DNA of 64,000 bases from Halopseudomonas xiamenensis (GTDB lineage: Bacteria; Pseudomonadota; Gammaproteobacteria; Pseudomonadales; Pseudomonadaceae), in contig NZ_JACLGO010000008.1 of the NCBI RefSeq assembly GCF_014219065.1, forward strand, positions 62,001 to 126,000, written 5' to 3'. Each line of letters begins with the position of its first letter. Positions within the stretch are counted from its first letter, which is position 1. Shown here piece after piece: positions 52,897-63,744 of the stretch. Position numbers and translations under genes: made by a program. Below the pieces are notes generated by a model, which saw only the letters and a list, made by a program, of their open reading frames with translations, was not told where the DNA came from and did not search any database.

Positions 52897-54672
52897 ATGA
52901 TGCGTACCCACTATTGCGGCCAGTTGAACGAAACACTGGCGGACCAGGAAGTTACACTCTGCGGCTGGGTCCACCGCCGCCGCGACCATGGTGGGGTGAT
53001 CTTCCTCGATATTCGTGACCGTGAGGGTCTGGCCCAGGTGGTGTTCGACCCGGATCGCGAAGAGACCTTCGCCCTGGCCGACCGGGTGCGCAGCGAGTAC
53101 GTGGTCAAGGTGCGTGGCAAGGTGCGCCTGCGCCCGGCTGGTGCGGTCAACCCGAACATGGCCTCCGGTGCGATCGAGGTGCTGGGTTACGAGCTGGAAG
53201 TGCTGAACCAGGCCGAGACCCCGCCGTTCCCGCTGGACGAGTATTCCGATGTCGGCGAGGAAACCCGCCTGCGCTATCGCTTCATCGACCTGCGTCGCCC
53301 GGAGATGGCCGCCAAACTGAAGCTGCGTTCGCGGATCACCAGCAGCATCCGCCGCTACCTGGACGACAATGGCTTCCTCGACGTGGAAACGCCGATCCTG
53401 ACCCGTGCCACCCCCGAGGGTGCCCGTGACTACCTGGTACCCAGCCGCACCCATCCCGGCAGCTTCTTCGCCCTGCCGCAGTCGCCGCAGCTGTTCAAGC
53501 AGTTGCTGATGGTCTCCGGCTTCGACCGCTACTACCAGATCGCCAAGTGCTTCCGTGACGAAGACCTGCGTGCCGACCGCCAGCCGGAATTCACCCAGAT
53601 CGATATCGAGACCAGTTTCCTCGATGAGCAGGACATCATGGGGCTGACCGAAGGCATGATCCGCGGTCTGTTCAAGGAAGTGCTGGATGTGGAGCTGGGC
53701 GACTTCCCGCACATGAGTTTCGAAGAGGCCATGCGCCGCTATGGCTCGGACAAGCCGGACCTGCGCAACCCGCTGGAACTGGTGGATGTCGCCGATCAAC
53801 TGACTGAGGTCGACTTCAAGGTGTTCAGTGGCCCGGCCAGCGATCCCAAGGGCCGCGTGGCCGCACTGCGGGTACCCGGTGGCGCCGCCATGCCGCGCAA
53901 GCAGATCGACGACTACACCAAGTTCGTCGGTATCTATGGTGCCAAGGGCCTGGCCTATATCAAGGTCAACGAGCGCGCCAAGGGTGTCGAAGGCCTGCAG
54001 TCGCCGATCGTCAAGTTCATTCCCGAGGCCAACCTCGAGATCATCCTCGACCGCGTCGGCGCGGTGGATGGCGATATCGTGTTCTTCGGTGCGGACAAGG
54101 CGAAGATCGTCTCCGAGGCGCTGGGTGCCCTGCGCATCAGGCTGGGCCATGACCTGGAGTTGCTGACCTGTGAATGGGCGCCGCTGTGGGTGGTCGACTT
54201 CCCGATGTTCGAGGAAAACGACGACGGTAGTCTCAGTGCGCTACACCATCCGTTCACCGCGCCCAAGTGCACCCCGGAAGAGCTGCAGGCCAACCCCGGT
54301 GCCGCGCTGTCGCGCGCCTACGACATGGTGCTCAATGGTACCGAGCTGGGTGGCGGCTCGATCCGTATCCACCGCAAGGAAATGCAGCAGACGGTATTCG
54401 ATATCCTCGGCATCAGCGCCGAGGAGCAGCAGGAGAAGTTCGGCTTCCTGCTCGATGCGCTGAAGTACGGTGCGCCGCCGCACGGTGGCCTGGCCTTTGG
54501 TCTGGATCGCCTGGTGATGCTGGTGACCGGCGCGCAGTCCATCCGTGAAGTCATCGCCTTCCCGAAAACCCAGAGCGCGGCCTGCGTCATGACCCAGGCG
54601 CCGGGTGCGGTGGATGCCAAGGCGTTGCGTGAGCTGAACATTCGCCTGCGTGAGCAGCCGAAGGTCGAATAA
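52897..54672 (+). CDS. aspS: Aspartyl-tRNA synthetase AspS
   Basis: The start is [52 protein letters not shown] (52897 or the next codon); a long open frame upstream is antisense to dps. At 591 aa it is the bacterial type with the GAD insertion. Motif 2 is [30 protein letters not shown]; motif 3 is [28 protein letters not shown]. Followed by a repeat that may aid termination. Confidence 0.97.
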   Translation: MMRTHYCGQLNETLADQEVTLCGWVHRRRDHGGVIFLDIRDREGLAQVVFDPDREETFALADRVRSEYVVKVRGKVRLRPAGAVNPNMASGAIEVLGYELEVLNQAETPPFPLDEYSDVGEETRLRYRFIDLRRPEMAAKLKLRSRITSSIRRYLDDNGFLDVETPILTRATPEGARDYLVPSRTHPGSFFALPQSPQLFKQLLMVSGFDRYYQIAKCFRDEDLRADRQPEFTQIDIETSFLDEQDIMGLTEGMIRGLFKEVLDVELGDFPHMSFEEAMRRYGSDKPDLRNPLELVDVADQLTEVDFKVFSGPASDPKGRVAALRVPGGAAMPRKQIDDYTKFVGIYGAKGLAYIKVNERAKGVEGLQSPIVKFIPEANLEIILDRVGAVDGDIVFFGADKAKIVSEALGALRIRLGHDLELLTCEWAPLWVVDFPMFEENDDGSLSALHHPFTAPKCTPEELQANPGAALSRAYDMVLNGTELGGGSIRIHRKEMQQTVFDILGISAEEQQEKFGFLLDALKYGAPPHGGLAFGLDRLVMLVTGAQSIREVIAFPKTQSAACVMTQAPGAVDAKALRELNIRLREQPKVE

Positions 54673-54691
54673 GGCGCTGCCGGCAGGCCCA

Positions 54692-54821
54692 TGGATTGCC
54701 GCGGGCCTGCGGCCCTCGCAATGACGAGAGGTGGGGCTATGGAGAGTGAGGTTGGGCGGGCAGCGACGGGGCCTTATCACTCACCGTCATTGCGAGTCGG
54801 CATCGCCGACGTGGCAATCCA
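54692..54821. repeat. Two halves of the REP-like repeat, in outward order
   Basis: The right-half form (GGATTGCC...CTCGCAATGACG, 54692-54725) and the left-half form (CGTCATTGCGAG...CGTGGCAATCC, 54785-54820) occur in reverse order to the element at 36118-36229, 60 bp apart. They can pair with each other over CGTCATTGCGAG. They fill most of the aspS-yebC gap. Confidence 0.8.
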
Positions 54822-54872
54822 GGCCAGGGCGCAGATGTTGCAGTAGAAGATGATTGTTGTCAGGAGGTTTCT

Positions 54873-55619
54873 ATGGCTGGTCATTCCAAATGGGCCAATA
54901 TCAAGCATCGCAAGGCGGCCCAGGACGCCAAGCGGGGCAAGATCTTCACCAAGCTGATCCGTGAACTGACGGTCGCTGCCAAGCTCGGCGGCCCGGTGCC
55001 GGCGGACAATCCGCGGCTGCGTGCAGCGGTGGACAAGGCGCTGACCGCCAACATGACCCGCGATACCATCGACCGGGCCATCGCCCGCGGTGCCGGCAGC
55101 AACGATGCCGACAACATGGAAGAGCTGACCTACGAGGGTTACGGCTCCGGTGGTGTGGCGGTACTGGTCGAGGTGATGACCGACAACCGCAATCGCACCG
55201 TCAGCGAAGTGCGCCATGCCTTCAGCAAATGTGGTGGCAATCTGGGTACCGATGGCTCGGTGGCCTATCTGTTCACCCGTCGGGGGCAGATCAGCTATGC
55301 GCCGGGCGTTGATGAGGATGCCCTGATGGAAGCCGCGTTGGAAGCAGGCGCCGAGGATGTGGTCGGTAACGAAGACGGCTCTTTCGATGTGTTTACCGCC
55401 TTCGAGGATTTCGGCACGGTCAAGGACGCCCTGGAAGCGGCCGGTTTTCCCAGCGAGGCGGCGGAAATCAGCATGATTCCCTCGACCACCACGGCCCTGG
55501 ACCTGGAGACCGCCCAGAAGGTGATACGCTTGGTCGACATGCTGGAAGATCTGGATGACGTGCAGAACGTCTATTCCAATGCCGATATCCCGGATGACGT
55601 GCTGGCACAGATGGAGTGA
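54873..55619 (+). CDS. yebC: YebC/PmpR family protein
   Basis: This 248-aa protein begins [40 protein letters not shown], the invariant family start, with [64 protein letters not shown] and [17 protein letters not shown]. In P. aeruginosa PmpR (PA0964) represses quinolone signalling; YebC2-type proteins help ribosomes at proline runs. An AGGAGG ribosome site precedes it. Confidence 0.96.
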   Translation: MAGHSKWANIKHRKAAQDAKRGKIFTKLIRELTVAAKLGGPVPADNPRLRAAVDKALTANMTRDTIDRAIARGAGSNDADNMEELTYEGYGSGGVAVLVEVMTDNRNRTVSEVRHAFSKCGGNLGTDGSVAYLFTRRGQISYAPGVDEDALMEAALEAGAEDVVGNEDGSFDVFTAFEDFGTVKDALEAAGFPSEAAEISMIPSTTTALDLETAQKVIRLVDMLEDLDDVQNVYSNADIPDDVLAQME

Positions 55620-55642
55620 CCGGCCCTTTCGACGCACTCGGT

Positions 55643-55667
55643 AAAAGGGAGGCGGTGCCTCCCTTTT
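55643..55667 (+). terminator. Rho-independent terminator between yebC and ruvC
   Basis: An 11-bp stem (55643-55653 with 55657-55667) around GGT ends in TTTT, 24 bases after yebC. It also could act as an attenuator just before ruvC. Confidence 0.85.
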
Positions 55668-55695
55668 GCATGTCAGGCACAGGACAATTGAAACT

Positions 55696-56226
55696 ATGGC
55701 GCTGATTCTCGGTATAGATCCAGGCTCACGTATCACCGGCTTCGGCATTGTCCGGGAGGGCCGCCATGGCTGTGAGTACGTCACCTCCGGTTGCATCCGG
55801 CTGGGCGATGGGCCGTTTCCGGAGCGGCTGAAGCAGATCTTCGACAATCTCAGTGAGCTGATCGGCAACTACCAGCCGCAGGTGCTGAGCATCGAGCAGG
55901 TATTCATGGCGCGCAACCCCGACTCTGCCCTCAAGCTGGGTCAGGCCCGCGGCGCGGCGATTGTCGCTGCCGTGCACGCGGGGCTGCAGGTGCATGAATA
56001 TACCGCTCGTCAGGTAAAGCAGGCGGTGGTGGGCACCGGGGCGGCGGACAAGGTCCAGGTACAACACATGGTCACCCAACTGCTGGGATTGTCCGGCACG
56101 CCCCAGGCCGATGCCGCCGATGCCCTGGCCATCGCCTTGTGCCATACCCATTCCAGCGGGCTCAAGGAGCAGGTGGGTGCAGGGGCATTGATCGGGTTGC
56201 GCAGCGGCCGCATGCGGCGACGTTAG
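55696..56226 (+). CDS. ruvC: Holliday junction resolvase RuvC
   Basis: The start [22 protein letters not shown] is standard. The RNase H-fold acidic residues are visible: Asp in GIDPGS, Glu in [23 protein letters not shown], and Asp pair in [15 protein letters not shown]. At 176 aa it has normal length. It cuts Holliday junctions after RuvAB branch migration. First gene of ruvC-ruvA-ruvB and the tol cluster. Confidence 0.97.
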   Translation: MALILGIDPGSRITGFGIVREGRHGCEYVTSGCIRLGDGPFPERLKQIFDNLSELIGNYQPQVLSIEQVFMARNPDSALKLGQARGAAIVAAVHAGLQVHEYTARQVKQAVVGTGAADKVQVQHMVTQLLGLSGTPQADAADALAIALCHTHSSGLKEQVGAGALIGLRSGRMRRR

Positions 56227-56238
56227 GGAGCGAACGAG

Positions 56239-56844
56239 ATGATAGGTCGACTCAGCGGAATTCTGCTGGAAAAACAACCGCCGCACATCCTGCTGGATGT
56301 GAATGGCGTGGGCTACGAGGTGGACGCGCCCATGAGCACCTTCTACCGCTTGCCGGCAGTGGGGGAGAAAACCACCCTGCATACCCATCTGGTGGTGCGT
56401 GAGGATGCCCAACTGCTGTATGGCTTCGCTGAGAAGCGTGATCGCGAGCTGTTCCGCGAACTGATCCGGCTCAATGGTGTGGGGCCGAAGCTGGCCCTGG
56501 CGTTGATGTCCGGGCTGGAAGTGGACGAGCTTATCAGTGCCGTGCACGCCGAGGATACCAGTGCGCTGACGCGCGTGCCGGGGGTCGGCAAAAAAACCGC
56601 CGAGCGGTTGCTGGTCGAACTCAAGGGCAAGTTCAAGGCCTGGGAAACGCTGCCCGGGGTGACTGTGCCGATAGCTGCGGGCAGTGCCGCACCGGCCGCC
56701 AGCTCCGCTACAGCCGATGCGGTCAGCGCGCTGATCGCCCTGGGCTACAAGCCGCAGGAGGCCAGTCGCGCCGTGGCCGCGATCAAGGAAGACGGGCTCG
56801 GCAGTGAAGAGTTGATTCGCCGTGCCCTCAAGGGCATGGTTTAA
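56239..56844 (+). CDS. ruvA: Holliday junction DNA helicase subunit RuvA
   Basis: This 201-aa protein starts [34 protein letters not shown]. Two helix-hairpin-helix motifs are seen ([18 protein letters not shown] and [21 protein letters not shown]), and the C-terminal RuvB-contacting domain [24 protein letters not shown]. It binds the junction and loads RuvB. Thirteen bases after ruvC. Confidence 0.97.
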   Translation: MIGRLSGILLEKQPPHILLDVNGVGYEVDAPMSTFYRLPAVGEKTTLHTHLVVREDAQLLYGFAEKRDRELFRELIRLNGVGPKLALALMSGLEVDELISAVHAEDTSALTRVPGVGKKTAERLLVELKGKFKAWETLPGVTVPIAAGSAAPAASSATADAVSALIALGYKPQEASRAVAAIKEDGLGSEELIRRALKGMV

Positions 56845-56888
56845 TTCCCCCATTGGTCACCCATCAACCGAAGCACCACGGAAGCCCC

Positions 56889-57929
56889 ATGCTGGAAGAA
56901 GATCGTTTGATTGCCGCCGCGCCCCGGCAGCAGGAAGAAATCATTGATCGGGCCATTCGCCCGTATCGTCTGGCCGACTATATCGGCCAGCCTGCAGTGC
57001 GCGAGCAGATGGAGCTGTTCATGGCGGCGGCCAGGGGGCGCAGCGAGGCGCTGGACCATGTGCTGATCTTCGGCCCGCCCGGCCTGGGCAAGACCACATT
57101 GGCCAACATCATCGCCCAGGAAATGGGCGTGAAGATCAAGAGCACCTCGGGGCCGGTGCTGGAGCGGGCAGGGGACCTGGCGGCGATGCTGACCAGCCTG
57201 GAAGCCGGCGATGTGCTGTTTGTCGATGAGATTCACCGACTGTCGCCGGTGGTGGAGGAAATTCTCTACCCGGCGATGGAGGACTACCAGCTCGATATCA
57301 TGATCGGCGAAGGCCCGGCCGCGCGTTCGATCAAGCTCGACCTGCCCCCGTTTACCCTGGTCGGTGCCACCACCCGTGCCGGCATGCTGACCAACCCGCT
57401 GCGTGATCGTTTCGGTATCGTCCAGCGCCTGGAGTTCTACGGTACCGAGGACCTGGCCACCATCGTCTCCCGCTCCGCCGGTATCCTCGGGCTGAAAATC
57501 CAGCCTGAGGGCGCCTTCGAGATCGCCCGCCGCTCCCGTGGTACGCCACGGATCGCCAACCGCCTGCTGCGCCGGGTGCGTGACTATGCCGAGGTGCGCG
57601 GGCAGGGCAGTATCAGCCAGGAGATCGCCGACAAGGCGCTGGACCTGCTGGATGTGGATGCCCAGGGCTTCGATCATATGGACCGCCGCCTGCTGCTGGC
57701 GATGATCGACAAGTTCGATGGTGGCCCGGTGGGTGTCGACAGCCTGGCTGCGGCGATCAGCGAGGAGCGCCATACCATCGAGGATGTGTTGGAGCCGTTC
57801 CTGATCCAGCAGGGCTTCATCATGCGCACGCCGCGTGGCCGCGTGGTCACCCGGCATGCTTATCTGCATTTTGGCCTGAATCTGCCGGCGAACATGGCGC
57901 AGCAGGCCGGCGATCTGTTCAGCCCGTGA
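56889..57929 (+). CDS. ruvB: Holliday junction DNA helicase RuvB
   Basis: The start [44 protein letters not shown] (56889) is chosen over an upstream GTG-type start. At 346 aa it has Walker [16 protein letters not shown], Walker [39 protein letters not shown] (sensor 1 and Arg finger) and a winged-helix end [20 protein letters not shown]. It drives branch migration. Confidence 0.97.
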   Translation: MLEEDRLIAAAPRQQEEIIDRAIRPYRLADYIGQPAVREQMELFMAAARGRSEALDHVLIFGPPGLGKTTLANIIAQEMGVKIKSTSGPVLERAGDLAAMLTSLEAGDVLFVDEIHRLSPVVEEILYPAMEDYQLDIMIGEGPAARSIKLDLPPFTLVGATTRAGMLTNPLRDRFGIVQRLEFYGTEDLATIVSRSAGILGLKIQPEGAFEIARRSRGTPRIANRLLRRVRDYAEVRGQGSISQEIADKALDLLDVDAQGFDHMDRRLLLAMIDKFDGGPVGVDSLAAAISEERHTIEDVLEPFLIQQGFIMRTPRGRVVTRHAYLHFGLNLPANMAQQAGDLFSP

Positions 57930-58019
57930 CCCGGGCCGCTGGCAGCGTCGCCTCAGTCAAAAATATTTTCAATTTGGAGGCTACTCCCGCTATGCAAACC
58001 ACCAACTTGGCTCTACATT

Positions 58020-58487
58020 ATGCCGGCTGACATTCCAGGGCAGCCATTCGCGCTGAAGGCCCGAGTCTACTTCGAGGATACCGATGCCGGCGGCATTGTC
58101 TATTACGTCAATTATCTGAAGTTCATGGAGCGTGCCCGCACCGAGCTGGTTCGTTCCCTGGGGTTTGATCAGAGCGCGCTGCAACGCGAAAACATCATCT
58201 TTGTCGTCCATTCGGTAAGCGCTCGTTACCACGCGCCGGCGCGCCTGGACGATGAACTTGTGGTGAGTGCCGCTGTCTTGGAACTCAAGCGCGCGAGTGT
58301 CCGCTTCGCTCAGCAGGTGCGACGGGCAGACGGTGTGTTGTTGTGTGAGGGGGAAGTACTGGTGGCCTGTGTCAGTGCCGATCGTTACAAGCCCAGAATT
58401 ATTCCAGCGGACCTGAGCAGCGCCTTCGCGCTGATGCAGGGTCGCCAAGAGAAGCAAGAGCAAGGAGTGGCAAAGAGTGCAAGCTGA
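58020..58487 (+). CDS. ybgC: Tol-Pal-associated acyl-CoA thioesterase YbgC
   Basis: This 155-aa hotdog-fold protein has [28 protein letters not shown], with the catalytic Asp in DTDAGG, and [36 protein letters not shown]. It is the usual first gene of the tol-pal cluster and is thought to act on acyl-CoA or acyl-ACP in phospholipid metabolism. Its end overlaps tolQ by 11 bases. Confidence 0.95.
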   Translation: MPADIPGQPFALKARVYFEDTDAGGIVYYVNYLKFMERARTELVRSLGFDQSALQRENIIFVVHSVSARYHAPARLDDELVVSAAVLELKRASVRFAQQVRRADGVLLCEGEVLVACVSADRYKPRIIPADLSSAFALMQGRQEKQEQGVAKSAS

Positions 58488-59166
58488 TCAAATGTCGATG
58501 TGGCACCTGATAAGCGGTGCCAGTGTTCTGGTGCAGCTGGTCATGCTGACGCTGCTGGCGGCGTCCGTCGCCTCCTGGGTGCTGATTTTCCAGCGCAGCG
58601 CGGTTATCCGTGCGGCGAAGAAAACCCTGGATGATTTCGAGGATCGCTTCTGGTCCGGTATCGACCTGTCCAAACTGTACCGCCAGGTGACTGGCAACCC
58701 CGACCCGGATTCCGGCCTGGAGCAGATATTCCGCGCCGGCTTCAAGGAATTCTCGCGTATGCGCCAGCAACCGGGAATGGAACCGGAGGCAGTGATGGAG
58801 GCGGTACAGCGTGCCATGCGGGTGGCGATCTCGCGGGAAGAGGAAAAGCTCGATCAGCATTTGCCGTTCCTCGCTACCGTCGGCTCCACCAGCCCCTATA
58901 TCGGCCTGTTCGGTACCGTTTGGGGGATCATGAACTCCTTCCGCGGGCTGGCTACCGTGCAACAGGCCACCCTGGCCACCGTCGCACCGGGGATTGCCGA
59001 GGCGCTGATCGCCACCGCGATCGGTCTGTTCGCTGCGATTCCCGCCGTTATCGCCTATAACCGCTTCTCGGCCCGCTCGGAGACGCTGATCGGTCATTAC
59101 TATACCTTCGCCGACGAATTCTCCAGCATCCTGCATCGCCGCGTGCACGCCAGCGAAGGGGAGTGA
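58477..59166 (+). CDS. tolQ: Tol-Pal system proton channel protein TolQ
   Basis: A GTG at 58477 with AGGAG nine bases before it is chosen because Pseudomonas TolQ has residues before SMWHLIS; an ATG at 58492 is the alternative. The 229-aa protein has three helices and [68 protein letters not shown]. With TolR it uses proton flow to drive TolA during outer-membrane constriction. Confidence 0.95.
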   Translation: MQADQMSMWHLISGASVLVQLVMLTLLAASVASWVLIFQRSAVIRAAKKTLDDFEDRFWSGIDLSKLYRQVTGNPDPDSGLEQIFRAGFKEFSRMRQQPGMEPEAVMEAVQRAMRVAISREEEKLDQHLPFLATVGSTSPYIGLFGTVWGIMNSFRGLATVQQATLATVAPGIAEALIATAIGLFAAIPAVIAYNRFSARSETLIGHYYTFADEFSSILHRRVHASEGE

Positions 59167-59168
59167 GC

Positions 59169-59615
59169 ATGCAAGCCAGAGGCAGACGTCCGAAGCGCAA
59201 GCCAGTAGCGGAGATGAACGTCGTCCCCTATATCGACGTGATGCTGGTGTTGCTGGTGATTTTCATGGTGACCGCGCCGATGCTCAACCAGGGCGTGAAG
59301 GTCGACCTGCCGCAGGTTGCCAGCGAGGTACTGCCGTCGGATTCTAACCAGCAGGTGCTGACACTGTCGGTGCTGGCCGACGGCACCTATTACTGGAACC
59401 TGGGCGAAACGGTGGATACCGAGAACCAGAGCGATACCGCCGTGTCCCTGGAGCAGATGACCGACGGCGTGACCAAGATCATGCGTGCCCGCCCGGATAC
59501 CCTGGTGTACATCCGTGGTGACCGCGATGTGAACTATGGCGTCGTGGTTACCGCCATGGCCTCTCTGCAGCAGGCGGGCGTGCCCAACGTCGGCCTGATC
59601 ACCGAGGCCCCGTGA
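59169..59615 (+). CDS. tolR: Tol-Pal system protein TolR
   Basis: This 148-aa protein starts MQARGRRPKRKPVAEMNVVPYIDVMLVLLVIFMVTAPML, with the channel Asp in PYIDVMLV, and a periplasmic domain ending VGLITEAP. It is the ExbD-like partner of TolQ. Start two bases after the tolQ stop; its end overlaps tolA by four bases. Confidence 0.96.
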   Translation: MQARGRRPKRKPVAEMNVVPYIDVMLVLLVIFMVTAPMLNQGVKVDLPQVASEVLPSDSNQQVLTLSVLADGTYYWNLGETVDTENQSDTAVSLEQMTDGVTKIMRARPDTLVYIRGDRDVNYGVVVTAMASLQQAGVPNVGLITEAP

Positions 59616-60646
59616 AGAACAAGCCTATGCCGGAATCGCGCCAGGATCGTCTCACCGCGCCGGTGATCAAAGCGCTGGGGCTGCACCTGCTGGTGCTGCT
59701 CCTGCTGTTCGTGTCATTCAGCACGGCGCCGCAGTTCGAGCCGGCCAAGCCGATCGTGCAAGCCACTCTGGTACAGCTGAACTCGAAGAGCCCGGCAACC
59801 ACCCAGACCGATCAGAAGATCGCCGGCGAAGCCGAGCGTACCGCGGCCCAGCGGCATGAGGCCGAGGAGTTGCAGCGCCAGCAGGAGAAGCAGCAACAGG
59901 AGCAGGAGGCGGCGCGCCGTGCTGCCGCCGAGCAGGAGCGCCAGGCCGCCGCAGCCACAGCCGCGGCCAAGGCAGCGGAAGACAAGGCAGCTGAGGAACG
60001 TCGGCAGGCTGAGCAGGTCGAAAGGCAGAAGGCGGAGGAGGCCAAGCGCAAGGCTGACGCAGCGAAGAAGCTGGCTGAAGAAGAGGCGGCGAAGAAGGCC
60101 GCCGAGGAAGCAGCCAAGCGCAAGGCGGCCGAGGAAGAGGCTAAACGCAAGGAAGAGGAAGCCAGGCGCCGCGCAGCGGAAGAGAAGCGCAAGGCCGATG
60201 AGGCGGCCAAGAAGGCGGAGGCCGATCGTGTGGCCCGGCTCAAGCGCGAGCAGGAGGAAGCCAAGGCCAAGGCGCTGGCCGACCTGCTGGCCAGCGAGAC
60301 ACAGTACCAGCGGGCACAGGCCGACCAGGTGGGTGATGAAGTGGCCGCCAGCTATGATGACGTTATCCGCCGTTACGTCAGCGAGCAATGGCGACGTCCG
60401 CCTACCGCGCGTAATGGCATGGTCGTCGAAGTACGCATCAGCATGCTGCCATCGGGTGATATCACCGATGCGGTCATCCTGCGCTCCAGTGGTGACGCCG
60501 GTTTTGACCAGTCGGCACTGCAGGCGGTACGGAATGTGGGTCGCATTCCGGAAATGCAACAGCTGTCCAGGGAAAGTCCGGCAACCTTCGATCGTTTGTA
60601 CAGACAGCGTACCTTGCGCTTCAAACCAGAGGATTTGGCATTTTGA
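59612..60646 (+). CDS. tolA: Tol-Pal system protein TolA
   Basis: This 344-aa protein starts at GTG. It has one membrane anchor ([20 protein letters not shown]), a long alanine/lysine/glutamate-rich helix (about residues 70-225, repeats such as [26 protein letters not shown]) and a C-terminal domain III with [40 protein letters not shown]. It spans the periplasm to TolB/Pal. Confidence 0.95.
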   Translation: MKNKPMPESRQDRLTAPVIKALGLHLLVLLLLFVSFSTAPQFEPAKPIVQATLVQLNSKSPATTQTDQKIAGEAERTAAQRHEAEELQRQQEKQQQEQEAARRAAAEQERQAAAATAAAKAAEDKAAEERRQAEQVERQKAEEAKRKADAAKKLAEEEAAKKAAEEAAKRKAAEEEAKRKEEEARRRAAEEKRKADEAAKKAEADRVARLKREQEEAKAKALADLLASETQYQRAQADQVGDEVAASYDDVIRRYVSEQWRRPPTARNGMVVEVRISMLPSGDITDAVILRSSGDAGFDQSALQAVRNVGRIPEMQQLSRESPATFDRLYRQRTLRFKPEDLAF

Positions 60647-61944
60647 TGAACACAATGAAGTACTGGCTGACATGTGCTGCCATGCTGCTGCTGGCTCAGG
60701 TCGCCCTGGCCCAGGAGGCCATCGAAATCACCCGGGGCAGCGACCGGGCCACGCCTATTGCGGTAGTCCCCTTCGGCTGGCAGGGCAGTACCCCGCTGGC
60801 CGAGGACCTGGCTGAAATCACCGGCAATGATCTGCGCAACTCCGGCATGTTCCAGCCCTTTGCCCGGGAAAACATGCTCAGCCATCCCACCCGCGCCGAG
60901 GAGATATTCCCGCGGGACTGGAAGATGCTGGGTGTGGAGTATGTGCTGGCCGGGCAGGTAACCGGCAGCGCCGAGGGCTATCAGGTGCAATACCACCTGT
61001 ACAATGTGGCGCGGGAACAGGTTCTGCTGTCACGCACTGTCAGCGGCACCCAGAACCAATTGCGCGATATGGCCCACCGGGTCAGCGACGAGGTGTTCGA
61101 GCATATCACCGGTATCAAGGGCGCCTTCAGCACCAAGCTGCTGTATGTGGCTGCCGAGCGTTTCTCCGCTGACAATATCCGCTATACTCTGCAGCGTGCG
61201 GATTACGATGGTGCGCGTACGGTTACCCTGTTGCAATCGCGGGAGCCGATCTTGACGCCGTCCTACGCCCCGGATGGGCAGCGTATCGCCTATGTTTCGT
61301 TCGAATCGCGACGCCCGGAAATCTTCGTGCATTACATCCAGACCGGTCGGCGTGAGCGTATCACCAGTTTTGAGGGTCTGAACGGTGCCCCGGCCTGGTC
61401 ACCGGATGGAAAGCGCCTGGCATTTGTCCTGTCACGTGACGGCAACCCGGAAATTTACGTCATGGATATGGATAGCAAGCAGATGCGCCGGGTAACCAAC
61501 CACTATGCGATTGATACCGAGCCGACCTGGCTGGACAACAATACGCTGGTGTTCACCTCCGATCGCGGGGGGCGGCCACAGATATACAAGCAGAACTTGA
61601 ATAGCGGCACTACAGAACGCCTGACCTTTGTCGGCAACTATAATGCCAATGCCAAACTGTCAGTTGATGGGCGGACCATGGTCATGGTCCATCGCCAGGA
61701 TGGCTACCGGAATTTTCATATTGCAACTCAGGATCTGGAAAGGGGCAATCTGAAAGTTTTAACAGAAACGTCGTTGGATGAGTCGCCTACTGTCGCACCT
61801 AACGGCACTATGTTAATTTACGCTACCCGTCAACAGGGACGGGGTGTACTTATGCTGGTTTCGACCAATGGTCGTGCACGGTCGGAGATTCCGACGAAGT
61901 TCACAGACCTGCGCGTACCATCATGGTCCCCATACCTGCCATAG
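60646..61944 (+). CDS. tolB: Tol-Pal system beta-propeller protein TolB
   Basis: The ATG at 60646 overlaps the tolA stop by one base; an in-frame TTG before it is less likely. The 432-aa periplasmic protein has a signal peptide ([19 protein letters not shown]), an N-terminal TolB domain ([31 protein letters not shown]) and a six-bladed propeller with repeated P-x-W-SPDG and SDRGG-PQIY motifs. It binds Pal. Confidence 0.96.
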   Translation: MNTMKYWLTCAAMLLLAQVALAQEAIEITRGSDRATPIAVVPFGWQGSTPLAEDLAEITGNDLRNSGMFQPFARENMLSHPTRAEEIFPRDWKMLGVEYVLAGQVTGSAEGYQVQYHLYNVAREQVLLSRTVSGTQNQLRDMAHRVSDEVFEHITGIKGAFSTKLLYVAAERFSADNIRYTLQRADYDGARTVTLLQSREPILTPSYAPDGQRIAYVSFESRRPEIFVHYIQTGRRERITSFEGLNGAPAWSPDGKRLAFVLSRDGNPEIYVMDMDSKQMRRVTNHYAIDTEPTWLDNNTLVFTSDRGGRPQIYKQNLNSGTTERLTFVGNYNANAKLSVDGRTMVMVHRQDGYRNFHIATQDLERGNLKVLTETSLDESPTVAPNGTMLIYATRQQGRGVLMLVSTNGRARSEIPTKFTDLRVPSWSPYLP

Positions 61945-61988
61945 GGTATACCAATACTAAACCATACGGGGTTTATCAGGAGTCTATG

Positions 61989-62492
61989 ATGGAAGTTATC
62001 AAGTTCGGCAAGTTTGCAGCACTGGTTGTCGCTTTCGGCGTTGTGGTTGGTTGTTCTTCCAAGGGCGGTGATGCAGCTGGCACAGGTGCAGTCGACCCGA
62101 ACGCTGGCTATGGCAGCTCCACTTCTTCCACTTCTGGCAGCAGTGTCAGCAGCGAAGAAGCGGCCCTGCGCGCCATCACCACTTTCTACTTCGAGTTCGA
62201 CAGCTCCGAGCTGAAGCCTGAAGCCATGCGCGCCCTGGATGTACATTCCAAGGACCTCAAGGCCCAAGGCAACCGCGTAGCGCTGGAAGGCCACACCGAC
62301 GAGCGTGGTACTCGCGAGTACAACATGGCTCTGGGTGAGCGTCGTGCCGCTGCCGTTCAGCGTTACCTGGTTCTGCAGGGCGTGTCTCCTGCTCAACTGG
62401 AGCTGATCTCCTACGGTGAGGAAAAGCCGGCCGCCACTGGTTCCAGCGAAGAAGCCTGGGCCCAGAACCGTCGCGTAGAACTGCGTAAGTAA
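61989..62492 (+). CDS. pal: Peptidoglycan-associated lipoprotein Pal/OprL
   Basis: The second of two adjacent ATGs is chosen because [14 protein letters not shown] matches Pseudomonas OprL and the AGGAG is six bases before it. The 167-aa protein has a lipobox VVVGC (Cys about 19) and an OmpA-type domain: [63 protein letters not shown]. It links the outer membrane to peptidoglycan. Confidence 0.97.
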   Translation: MEVIKFGKFAALVVAFGVVVGCSSKGGDAAGTGAVDPNAGYGSSTSSTSGSSVSSEEAALRAITTFYFEFDSSELKPEAMRALDVHSKDLKAQGNRVALEGHTDERGTREYNMALGERRAAAVQRYLVLQGVSPAQLELISYGEEKPAATGSSEEAWAQNRRVELRK

Positions 62493-62500
62493 GAGGTCGC

Positions 62501-63316
62501 ATGAAAGGGTATCAGGGATTCGTACTGGGTTGTCTGCTATTGCCGGCTGCGGCACTGGCTCAGGTTCCGGTAATGGAAGGCAGTTCGGGCAACAATGCCC
62601 GCAACTACCCGCAGGCGCAGGCCCAGTCGCTGCCTGATACCCGATCTTCCTCGGCTGGCCTTTCAATGGAAGGCCAGCTCATGCAACAGCTGTATCAGAT
62701 GCAGCAGGAAGTCTCCATGCTGCGCGGCCTGCTGGAAGAGCAGGAGCATCGACTGAAGAAGTTGGAAAAGGATCAGCTTGATCGCTATCAGGATCTTGAT
62801 CGCCGACTTTCCATGATTTCCACAGGTTCGTCTGCGCCGACCAGGCCGAACGGATCTGCCGGCGAGCACAGCCTGCCGCCGATAACGCCAGCGCCCAATG
62901 GCGAGCGTGCCGATCAGGCTGGCGAGCAGCCCGCCGACCCGGCGCGGGAAAAACTGCTGTATGAAGCTGCCTTCGACCAGGTCAAGGCGAGGGACTTCGA
63001 AAAGGCGGAAATGGCTTTCAATGCCTTTCTGCGGCGTTACCCCAACAGCGAGTACGCCGGCAATGCCCAGTACTGGCTGGGCGAGGTGTATCTGGTACAG
63101 GCGGACCTGGATTCCGCCGGGCAGGCTTTTGCCAAGGTCATCAGCCAGTATGCCGGACACCGCAAGGAGGCTGACGCACTGTACAAGCTCGCGGAAGTGG
63201 AGCGGCGGCTGGGCAACCGGGACAAGGCTGTACAGCTTTATCAGGAAGTCCTCAGCAAGCACCCCGATGCGTCCGCAGCCCAGCTGGCGCGGCGTGAGCT
63301 GAATGCCTTGCAGTAA
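62501..63316 (+). CDS. cpoB: Cell division coordinator CpoB (YbgF)
   Basis: This 271-aa periplasmic protein has a signal peptide (GFVLGCLLLPAAALAQ), a coiled coil (QLMQQLYQMQQEVSMLRGLLEEQEHRLKKLEKDQLDRYQDLDRRL) and TPR repeats (LLYEAAFDQVKARDFEKAEMAFNAFLRRYPNSEYAGNAQYWLGEVYLVQADLDSAGQAF). It couples peptidoglycan synthesis by PBP1B to Tol-driven constriction. Eight bases after pal. Confidence 0.95.
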   Translation: MKGYQGFVLGCLLLPAAALAQVPVMEGSSGNNARNYPQAQAQSLPDTRSSSAGLSMEGQLMQQLYQMQQEVSMLRGLLEEQEHRLKKLEKDQLDRYQDLDRRLSMISTGSSAPTRPNGSAGEHSLPPITPAPNGERADQAGEQPADPAREKLLYEAAFDQVKARDFEKAEMAFNAFLRRYPNSEYAGNAQYWLGEVYLVQADLDSAGQAFAKVISQYAGHRKEADALYKLAEVERRLGNRDKAVQLYQEVLSKHPDASAAQLARRELNALQ

Positions 63317-63391
63317 CGGCACCGGCCTGCAAAAAAATAAAAAAATTTCTTGAGTTTCTTATTCAAATCAGTAAGATATCGCGCATCCAAC

Positions 63392-63467
63392 GGGTCGTTA
63401 GCTCAGTTGGTAGAGCAGTTGGCTTTTAACCAATTGGTCGTAGGTTCGAATCCTACACGACCCACCA
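63392..63467 (+). tRNA. tRNA-Lys (anticodon TTT)
   Basis: A 76-base tRNA with acceptor stem GGGTCGT/ACGACCC, D arm GCTCAGTTGGTAGAGC, anticodon loop CTTTTAA (TTT), T loop GGTTCGAATCC and encoded CCA. It follows cpoB by 75 bases. GCCGC-AAAT-GCGGC (63475-63488) just after could be a processing or weak termination hairpin. The 63468-63744 gap shows no other gene. Confidence 0.97.
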
Positions 63468-63744
63468 TCTCTTGCCGCAAATGCGGCATTCTGGCCGGCA
63501 GGCCGCCCTGTTCACAAGCTTAAGCACACCCCGGTATTTTCCTGTCGAATCGTTGCAGCTTCTGTTCGGCTGCTCGTTTTTGGTTTGATACCTCCCGCTC
63601 CCGTCATGACCTTTGCGCCCCGATGCGTTCGATGCCGGCCGGCCCGGTGTGCAGTGTGCTGCTGGTGAAATTAGGTTGAACCACCGTTCCGGCGCTACGG
63701 TCCCTTGTTTACCACTCACTTGCAATACCCGTAGGAGCTACTTC

